Origin: JAWPNA01 sp045402695
GTDB lineage: Bacteria > Acidobacteriota > Polarisedimenticolia > JACPZX01 > DASXTC01
Length of the DNA stretch: 20,401 bases
Direction of reading: 5' to 3'
Assembly (NCBI GenBank): GCA_045402695.1
Contig: JAWPNA010000191.1
Span: 1 to 20,401, forward strand
The notes below the pieces were generated by a model. It did not search any database and was not told the origin of the DNA. It was given only the letters and a program-made list of their open reading frames with translations. Below are positions 1-5,794 of the stretch, in pieces; positions within the stretch are counted from its first letter, which is position 1; the number at the start of each line of letters is the position of its first letter. The translations under genes and the position numbers were made by a program.

Positions 1-1
1 G

Positions 2-943
2 TTCCGGCGGGAGGACCCGATGACGCGGCTCGCGGACACCGATCTGTTCTACTACTCGACCCGGCTAGAGCCCGACGCCGCAATCACGTACGGCTTCATC
101 GTGGACTACGGCAAGCCGATCGCGGACCCGCACAATGCACGCCCGGGTCGCGGCTTGTTCGGCGAGGTCTCGTGGTTCGCGATGCCGGCCCGGCGGCGAT
201 CTGGATTCGAAGACGAGGTGGAGTCTGGGCGACAAGGACGGCTGGAACCGCTCGAGTGGGAGAGCCGCGTACGCGAGGGGAAGAAACGCACGGCCCAGGT
301 CTACCTGCCTGCCGGCTACGACGCGCGGGCCGAGCGCCGGTACCCGGTGATTTACCTTCACGACGGCAAGGACGCCCTCGATCAGGGTGGCATGAAGAAC
401 GCGCTCGACCATCTGATCGGCGCGACAGTCGAGCCGCTGATCGCCGTGTTCGTCATCCCCGATCCAGACAATACAGACCGCGACCTGGGGCAGGTCGAGA
501 CGTATACAGAGATGGTCGCCACCGAGCTGGTCCCGAAGATCGACGAGCGCTACCGAACCATTCCGCGAGCTTCGGCGCGGGCAGTCGCGGGCGCTGCGGG
601 CGGCGCCGACGCTGCGTTATTCGGCGTCTTCAAACATCCCGACCTGTTCGCGCGCGTGGCCAGCCAGTCGGCCACGATGATGGATGCGGCGGAATACGAA
701 GGGGTGATCCGAAGCGCTGATGAACGGCCAATGGTGATCTACATGGCGTGGGGAAGCTACCACTTGCGCTCGCCGCACGAGGCGTGGGACATGGCGAGGT
801 CCAACCGCGATCTGTGGGCCCTCCTGCGCAAGCGAGGCTATCGACCCGCCGGTGGTGAAGTGCCCGAAGGCTTCGGCTGGGACTGCTGGCGCGGCCACAT
901 CGATGAGATGCTGACCACGCTGTTCCCCTTGCGCCACGAGTAG
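2..943 (+). CDS. Enterochelin esterase (Fes)-like alpha/beta hydrolase, partial, probably catalytically dead
   Basis: The frame is open to the left window edge. The first ATG (20) lies inside a stretch (PMTRLADTDLFYY) that is internal in Fes-type homologues, so the true start is probably upstream. Numbering from that ATG, residues 1-40 look like the end of the CBM48-like N-terminal domain and residues 75-307 like the esterase-D/Fes alpha/beta-hydrolase fold (RTAQVYLP, YPVIYLHDG, HPDLFARVASQSA). Active members hydrolyse ester bonds in substrates such as enterobactin. Here the nucleophile elbow GxSxG reads GAAGG (191-195), so Ser is Ala193. The usual GH-x3-CWRG reads GFGWDCWRG, so the catalytic His is Phe285. 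The acidic residue is also not obvious (GSYH at 245-248). The fold looks intact, with no frameshift, so I infer a pseudoenzyme with a binding or other role. The family call is fairly sure; the function is unknown. Confidence 0.8.
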   Translation, partial: FRREDPMTRLADTDLFYYSTRLEPDAAITYGFIVDYGKPIADPHNARPGRGLFGEVSWFAMPARRRSGFEDEVESGRQGRLEPLEWESRVREGKKRTAQVYLPAGYDARAERRYPVIYLHDGKDALDQGGMKNALDHLIGATVEPLIAVFVIPDPDNTDRDLGQVETYTEMVATELVPKIDERYRTIPRASARAVAGAAGGADAALFGVFKHPDLFARVASQSATMMDAAEYEGVIRSADERPMVIYMAWGSYHLRSPHEAWDMARSNRDLWALLRKRGYRPAGGEVPEGFGWDCWRGHIDEMLTTLFPLRHE

Positions 944-985
944 GCATGAATGGAGCGAGTGCTTGGGGAATGCCGGCGCCTCCGG

Positions 986-994
986 TGATACGAT
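986..994 (+). promoter_or_regulatory. Candidate extended -10 promoter for the winged-helix gene
   Basis: The sequence TGATACGAT matches an extended -10 element (TG-n-TACGAT). It lies 41 bp upstream of the GTG start at 1036, in the 92-bp gap after the esterase stop. A TTGGGG at 963-968 is a weak -35 with an over-long 20-bp spacer, which matters less for an extended -10. This is inference from sequence only. Confidence 0.35.
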
Positions 995-1035
995 GCAATG
1001 CTGCAGGGCGATGAGACGGTCCAAAGGAGAATCCG

Positions 1036-2214
1036 GTGGATCAGGTGAAGCTGCGGGCATGGTGGTGGCATCGCCAGGGGCTCGACGGATCGCTGCGCGG
1101 CCGGACGCCCGCGGCGATTCTCGAGCGGAGCGGGTGGGCCCGATCGGTGGCAGGAGTCGGGCCGTACCTGACGCTTTTCGCGCGCTGCGGCGTCGGCCGC
1201 GAGGCCGCGGACGCCGCGGTGGCGAAGCTCGATATTCACGAGCTGCCCTCGGCGCGGGGGTGCACGTACGTCCTTCCCCGGAGCGACTTTGGCTTGGGGC
1301 TCAAGGTCGGGGAGGGGTTCGACCAGACGATGCGCACGGCCCTGAAGCTGGGCGTGACCGAGAAGGAGATCGAGAAGCTTTGCGAGGCGGTGTTGAGGTC
1401 CCTGGCAGCGGGCCCGCTCGATCCAGACGAGATCCGCCGCGCGACAGGCAAGGCATCGCGCAGCCTGGGAGAGGAAGGAAAGAAGAAGGGCCTCACGACC
1501 ACGCTCCCTATCGCACTGGGCCGCCTGCAGGCGTCGGGGGACATACGTCGCGTCCCGACGAACGGTCGCCTTGACCAGCAGCGATACCGCTATGTCCTCT
1601 GGAAGCCGAACCCGCTCGCCAAGTTCCGTCTCTCGCGCGATGAGGCCGCCTCCGAGCTCGCGCGGCGGTACTTCCGGTGGGTCGGGCCGGCCACCCAGGC
1701 GGAGTTCCAGGGGTTCTCCGGGCTGGGCGTGAAGGTGAGCCAGACGGCCATCGCTCCTCTCGGCCTGGTTCCTCTGGAGCAGGGCGGGGACCGGCTGATG
1801 TTTCCCGAGGATCGAGAGGCATACGCAGCGTTCCGTCCGCCCAAGGAGCCACAGGTCGCCCTGGTCAGCAGCATTGACGCGCTGGTGCTTCACCGCCGCG
1901 ACGTCAAAGGGCTGCTCGATCCGAAGGACCTGGACCGGAAGGTGCTCGACGACAAGGCGATGAGGTCGATCGGGGGCCTCTCGGATCTCCCCAGCCACGC
2001 GATCGTCGACCGCGGTCGCCTCGTGGGCCTCTGGGAGTACGACCCGGACGCCGGCGCCATCGTATGGACCGCCTGGCTCAAGGACCGTGAAGTAGCCGAT
2101 GCAGTGGCCCGCACGGAGGCATTCGTCCGCGATCAGCTCGGTGATGCGCGATCGTTCAGCCTCGACAGCCCGAAGAGCCGTGCCCCTCGCATCGCGGCGC
2201 TTCGCACGCGCTAG
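1036..2214 (+). CDS. Winged-helix DNA-binding domain protein (HTH_42/AlkZ-like superfamily)
   Basis: A 392-residue protein with a GTG start, 6 nt after an AAAGGAG ribosome binding site (1023-1029). It resembles the HTH_42 (DUF1006/YcaQ-AlkZ) superfamily of tandem winged-helix proteins: an N-terminal LRAWWWHRQGLDG segment, RGCTYVLPRSD near residue 75, a central winged-helix stretch and a C-terminal SSIDALVLHRRDVKGLL / VDRGRLVGLWEYD region. Studied members such as AlkZ and YcaQ are DNA glycosylases using a QxQ or QxD motif. Here the matching N-terminal segment reads SVAGVGPYLTLFAR with no glutamine, so base-excision activity is not supported. It may be a DNA-binding protein of the non-catalytic branch. 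It converges on the MFS gene, and the two stop codons share a CTAG at 2211-2214. The superfamily call is good; the role is unknown. Confidence 0.8.
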   Translation: MDQVKLRAWWWHRQGLDGSLRGRTPAAILERSGWARSVAGVGPYLTLFARCGVGREAADAAVAKLDIHELPSARGCTYVLPRSDFGLGLKVGEGFDQTMRTALKLGVTEKEIEKLCEAVLRSLAAGPLDPDEIRRATGKASRSLGEEGKKKGLTTTLPIALGRLQASGDIRRVPTNGRLDQQRYRYVLWKPNPLAKFRLSRDEAASELARRYFRWVGPATQAEFQGFSGLGVKVSQTAIAPLGLVPLEQGGDRLMFPEDREAYAAFRPPKEPQVALVSSIDALVLHRRDVKGLLDPKDLDRKVLDDKAMRSIGGLSDLPSHAIVDRGRLVGLWEYDPDAGAIVWTAWLKDREVADAVARTEAFVRDQLGDARSFSLDSPKSRAPRIAALRTR

Positions 2215-3665
2215 TCGGGCAGCTCCGCGCGCTGCGGCTCTTCAAGCCAGTAGGTGACGACGACGCCCACGAGCGCCGCGCAACCGGCCACCGCCGCCGC
2301 CGTGTAGGCGATGAGCGCCGGGCTCGGCGGCGTGGATGCGGAAAGCGTGAGCGTTATCCAGGCCGCAAAGGTGCCGAATACCCGGCCGCCGATGTTCGCG
2401 GCGAACGATTCGCCCGTGCCGCGCAGGTGCACCGGGTAGACGCGCGGCAGGTAGTTTCCCCAGAACGAGAACTGTCCCACAGTGACAAGGCCGGCCAGAA
2501 GCACCCCCCATTTCACGAGGCCCAGGTTGCCGGGCTGATCGAGGCCGGCGCCGATCCAGACGAAGAGCAACGGAACCACCACGAGGCAGGGGATCTGAAA
2601 GATCCGGAAGAGCGATCGGCGCCCCACGATCCAGACCGCAAGAGCCGCCAGTGCCAGACGGCCCACCAGGCCTCCCACCTCCTGCCAAGTCTGAACGGCT
2701 GCTGCGGCGTCCTCCTCGATCCGGCGGCCGGCGATGGCCAGCTCCCGCGCCGATGGCGCCGTCGCCCCCTGGATTGCGGCCTCCCTCTTCATGCTTCCCC
2801 TGGCCGCGGCGGCCTCGGCCTTCACGTCCGCCATGCCTGGAACGATCTGCGGCAAATGTTGAATGGCGCCGAAGGCGATGGCGTAGGAGCAGGCGAACAG
2901 GATGGTCGTGACGACGGTGGTGCGCCGGAACTCCGGCCGGAACAGCTCGGCGAGGCTCGGGCGCTTCAGTGTGCCGGCGGCGCGTTTCTGCTGCCAGACC
3001 GGAGACTCCGGGAGGAACGGGCGGATCACGATCAACGGGATGGCCGGCAGCAGCCCGGAGATCAAGGTGTAGCGCCATGCCTCGTGGGTCCCATGGATCG
3101 CGGGGAGCGCGTCCGCGAAAGAGATGCATCCTCTGTTTGCCAGCGCCACCATGAGACCACCTAGCGAGGAGAACGCCTGGGTGTAGCCCAGCACCTTCTC
3201 ACGACGCCTGGGGTCTGGAAACAGCTCCGCCAGCCAGGCCACCGCGGCCACGAACTCCACGCACACTCCGGCGAAGACGCAGCAGCGCAGCACGAGCAGT
3301 TGCAGCGGCGTCGTGGCGAACCCCGAGGCGAAGGCGGAAGAAGCGTAGAGGAGGATGCTGACGGTGAGGACGCGGCGCCGGCCAAGCCGGTCGGTGAGGT
3401 AACCTCCGAGCAGCCCGAAGACACCGCCCGCGAGGGCCGGCACGAAGAAGAGCAGTCGGGCCCACTGAGTGAACTCAGGTGATCCCGGCACCAGCAGCGG
3501 TGCGCCGCCCGCACCGGCTCCGCCCAGCGCCGCCAGGGCCGGCTTGACGATGAGCGGCAGCATCAGCAACTCGTAGATGTCGAAGGCGAAGCCCACGACG
3601 GCGATGAAGCAGATCATCCATTGCGTGATGGTGAGACGGTCCGATCGGGAGCTGGCAGCGGTCAT
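2211..3665 (-). CDS. Major facilitator superfamily transporter
   Basis: A 484-residue integral membrane transporter. The ATG at 3665 is preferred because AGAGG (3671-3675) sits 5 nt upstream and the protein then begins shortly before the first membrane helix; an in-frame start 51 nt further upstream would add an unconvincing Arg/Pro-rich leader. MFS marks include DIYELLMLPLI in TM1, motif A between TM2 and TM3 (GGYLTDRLGRRR), and PESPVWQQKR at the start of the central cytoplasmic loop, as in sugar- and organic-acid-porter branches. The substrate cannot be read from sequence. A polar stretch of about 54 residues (roughly 277-330, Ala/Glu/Arg rich) is inserted after TM7, where most MFS members have a short loop. 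It stands alone on the minus strand, with no partner gene to suggest a substrate. Confidence 0.88.
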   Translation of the reverse strand: MTAASSRSDRLTITQWMICFIAVVGFAFDIYELLMLPLIVKPALAALGGAGAGGAPLLVPGSPEFTQWARLLFFVPALAGGVFGLLGGYLTDRLGRRRVLTVSILLYASSAFASGFATTPLQLLVLRCCVFAGVCVEFVAAVAWLAELFPDPRRREKVLGYTQAFSSLGGLMVALANRGCISFADALPAIHGTHEAWRYTLISGLLPAIPLIVIRPFLPESPVWQQKRAAGTLKRPSLAELFRPEFRRTTVVTTILFACSYAIAFGAIQHLPQIVPGMADVKAEAAAARGSMKREAAIQGATAPSARELAIAGRRIEEDAAAAVQTWQEVGGLVGRLALAALAVWIVGRRSLFRIFQIPCLVVVPLLFVWIGAGLDQPGNLGLVKWGVLLAGLVTVGQFSFWGNYLPRVYPVHLRGTGESFAANIGGRVFGTFAAWITLTLSASTPPSPALIAYTAAAVAGCAALVGVVVTYWLEEPQRAELPD

Positions 3666-3961
3666 GGGCGCCTCTGGGGGCCGATACGGCCCGGTGTGCC
3701 GACAGGGACGCCTCACGTCACGGTTGACGGATCGGCGCGCGGGGCGGCACGAATCTCGAAGGATACACGAACCCCGGGGCCGATCGGCAACTCTTCGGGG
3801 AATCGGGGATGGTCAGGAAAACAGCGCGATGTCGCCACGCGCCCTCCGGGTAGGATATCGTGTGCCGGCGACAGATGAGGTCGCTCCCGCGACGGACGCT
3901 CGCGGCTGATGTAGGCTGGGACTCGGAACGATCCGCCTGCTCGGCGAGAAAGGGGTGCTTC
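3666..3961. other. Divergent intergenic region, MFS / helicase operon
   Basis: This 296-bp gap must hold promoters for both directions. Apart from the inverted repeat near the MFS gene I see only weak candidates: TTGACG at 3724-3729 without a good -10, and TAGGAT (3851-3856) and TAGGCT (3912-3917) as possible -10 elements on the plus strand without convincing -35 partners. Short open frames here overlap the regulatory region and have no ribosome binding site, so I do not call genes. Confidence 0.5.
3678..3692 (-). promoter_or_regulatory. Perfect inverted repeat upstream of the MFS start
   Basis: GGGCCG-ATA-CGGCCC, with 6-bp arms and a 3-bp spacer. It begins 13 bp upstream of the MFS ATG and just ahead of its AGAGG ribosome binding site. 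It could be an operator or an mRNA hairpin affecting initiation. In GC-rich DNA a chance palindrome of this size is possible. Confidence 0.35.
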
Positions 3962-5326
3962 ATGCCGTTCTCCCGTTTTCCACTCCACGCCGACCTCCTC
4001 AAGGGGGTGAAAGAGCTGGGATTCCCGAGGCCGACGCCGATCCAGGAGCAGGCCATCCCTCCCGCCGCCGCGGGGCGTGACATCCTGGCCAGCGCCATGA
4101 CCGGAAGCGGCAAGACGGCAGCCTTCCTGCTGCCGATTCTCCACAGGATCATGGGGAAGCCTCGAGGTGTGACGCGCGCCCTCGTCCTCACGCCGACGCG
4201 AGAGTTGGCCGCCCAGATCCACGCCCATATGGAGGAGCTGGCCGTGCACACGCCGGTGACGGGGGCCAGCGTCGTGGGCGGGGTCGGGATGGGACCGCAG
4301 GAACACTCCTTGAGAAGCGGCGTGGATGTGATCGTCGCGACACCGGGCCGCCTGCTCGATCATCTCCGGCGCCCCTACGCGCGCCTGGGCGGGCTCGAGG
4401 TGGTCGTTCTCGACGAAGCCGACCGGATGCTCGACATGGGTTTCCTGCCAGACATTCGCAGGATCCTCCGCCACATTCCAGCCAAGAGGCAGACCCTTCT
4501 GTTCAGCGCGACCTTGCCGAAGGAGATTCTCGGGCTGGCACACGAGATGCTGCACGATCCCGTGACCATCAATCTCGAGCGAAGACTGGCTCCCGCGGTC
4601 GGCATCACCCATGCGGTCTACATGGTCGGACGGGAGCTGAAGTCGGCGCTCCTCCTGGATCTCCTGAAACAAGACGTCATCAACGACGTGATCGTCTTCA
4701 CCCGCACGAAGCACCGCGCCAACCGCCTCGCGGACTATCTCGAGAGGCACCGCATCCAGGTCGCTCGCATTCACGGGAACCGAAGTCAGGCCCAGCGCAC
4801 CGCGGCCCTCGCCGGCTTCAAGGCAGGGCATCACCGGGTACTCGTGGCGACCGACATCGTCGCCCGAGGGATCGACGTCGAATCGCTGGGGCACGTCGTC
4901 AACTTCGATGTGCCGGCCGATCCCGATGCCTATGTCCACCGCGTCGGCAGAACCGCCCGCGCCGAGGCGAAGGGAGCGGCGTTCACCCTCGTCAGTCCAC
5001 AGGAGGAAGGGGAGCTGCGGTCGATCGAGGCCGCTCTCGGTCAACGCCTCCCCCGCGTGACGCTGCCGGGCTTCGACTATCAGAAAAAGCCTGAAGGGCC
5101 TCTGGAGATCCCGATCCACGTGCGCCTGGCCGGAGCCCGTGCATCCGGAGGGGGCAGACCATCCCAGAGCAAGCAGCGGAAGGCGGGCCCTAAGAGTCGG
5201 TCCCGCGCTTCGTCGCATCACGCGCGAGGGCGCGACCGGGAGGCGCGGGTTCAGGCGATCCTTGACAAGCACGCGCCCTTGTCGGGTGCACCGCAGAAAC
5301 AGAAGCCGAGGCGGTGGGGCCGCTGA
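3962..5326 (+). CDS. DEAD-box ATP-dependent RNA helicase (RhlE-like)
   Basis: A 454-residue cytoplasmic RNA helicase. The ATG at 3962 is chosen because AAAGGGG (3949-3955) lies 6 nt upstream and the protein then starts at the family's usual N-terminus. All core motifs are present: Q motif (FPRPTPIQEQAIP, 21-33), motif I (AMTGSGKT, 45-52), Ia (PTRELAAQ), Ib (TPGR, 127-130), II (DEAD, 151-154), III (SAT, 182-184), IV (VIVFTRTK), V (ATDIVARGID, 296-305) and VI (HRVGRTAR, 326-333). The enzyme uses ATP to remodel short RNA duplexes or RNA-protein complexes. The tail from about 390 is basic and low complexity, like the RNA-binding tails of RhlE/CsdA-type helicases. It is first in a three-gene operon, 3 bp before the DUF188 gene, suggesting a shared RNA role. 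The exact orthologue (RhlE versus another DEAD-box type) is uncertain. Confidence 0.95.
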   Translation: MPFSRFPLHADLLKGVKELGFPRPTPIQEQAIPPAAAGRDILASAMTGSGKTAAFLLPILHRIMGKPRGVTRALVLTPTRELAAQIHAHMEELAVHTPVTGASVVGGVGMGPQEHSLRSGVDVIVATPGRLLDHLRRPYARLGGLEVVVLDEADRMLDMGFLPDIRRILRHIPAKRQTLLFSATLPKEILGLAHEMLHDPVTINLERRLAPAVGITHAVYMVGRELKSALLLDLLKQDVINDVIVFTRTKHRANRLADYLERHRIQVARIHGNRSQAQRTAALAGFKAGHHRVLVATDIVARGIDVESLGHVVNFDVPADPDAYVHRVGRTARAEAKGAAFTLVSPQEEGELRSIEAALGQRLPRVTLPGFDYQKKPEGPLEIPIHVRLAGARASGGGRPSQSKQRKAGPKSRSRASSHHARGRDREARVQAILDKHAPLSGAPQKQKPRRWGR

Positions 5327-5329
5327 CAG

Positions 5330-5794
5330 GTGCCGCAGATCTTCGTGGACGGCGATGCCTGCCCCGTGAAGGACGAGATTTACCGTCTCGCGCGGCGCCA
5401 CGACCTGAAGGTGCTCGTCGTCTCGCACGGGCCGCTTCGTGTCCCACGGAAGGGCCGTATCGAGGGGATTCGGGTCAAGCCGGGGTTCGGCGCGGCCGAT
5501 GATTGGATCGCCGAGCACGCCGGACAGAACGATATCGTCGTGACCGCCGACATCCCTCTGGCCGCCCGCTGCCTCAAGAGGGGCGCGCGGGTGCTCGCTC
5601 CGAACGGCCAGCTCTTCGCCGAGGAGTCGATCGGCGATGTCCTCGCGACGCGTAATCTGATGGAGCAACTCCGCCAGGCTGGAGTACAAGCCGGCGGGCC
5701 TGGGCCCTTCAGCCCAGCCGACAGATCGCGCTTTCTGTCGCGGCTCGGGGAAATCATTCATTCCCTCCGGGGCGCGGCAAGGGCCCGGCCGTGA
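5330..5794 (+). CDS. YaiI/YqxD family protein (UPF0178, DUF188, PIN-like)
   Basis: A 154-residue protein with a GTG start, 3 bp after the helicase stop and so probably translationally coupled. It matches the YaiI/YqxD family along its full length: VDGDACPVKDEI at 6-17, PGFGAADDWI at 51-60, DIVVTADIPLA at 68-78, NGQLF at 92-96 and a closing GGPGPFSPADRSRF segment. The family belongs to the PIN-like nuclease fold. Acidic residues that could bind metal are visible (Asp7, Asp9, Asp57, Asp58, Asp74). Nuclease activity has not been shown for the family as far as I know, so it is inference. Pairing with a DEAD-box helicase supports an RNA-processing role. Its stop overlaps the start of the next gene (GTGA). 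Confidence 0.93.
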   Translation: MPQIFVDGDACPVKDEIYRLARRHDLKVLVVSHGPLRVPRKGRIEGIRVKPGFGAADDWIAEHAGQNDIVVTADIPLAARCLKRGARVLAPNGQLFAEESIGDVLATRNLMEQLRQAGVQAGGPGPFSPADRSRFLSRLGEIIHSLRGAARARP

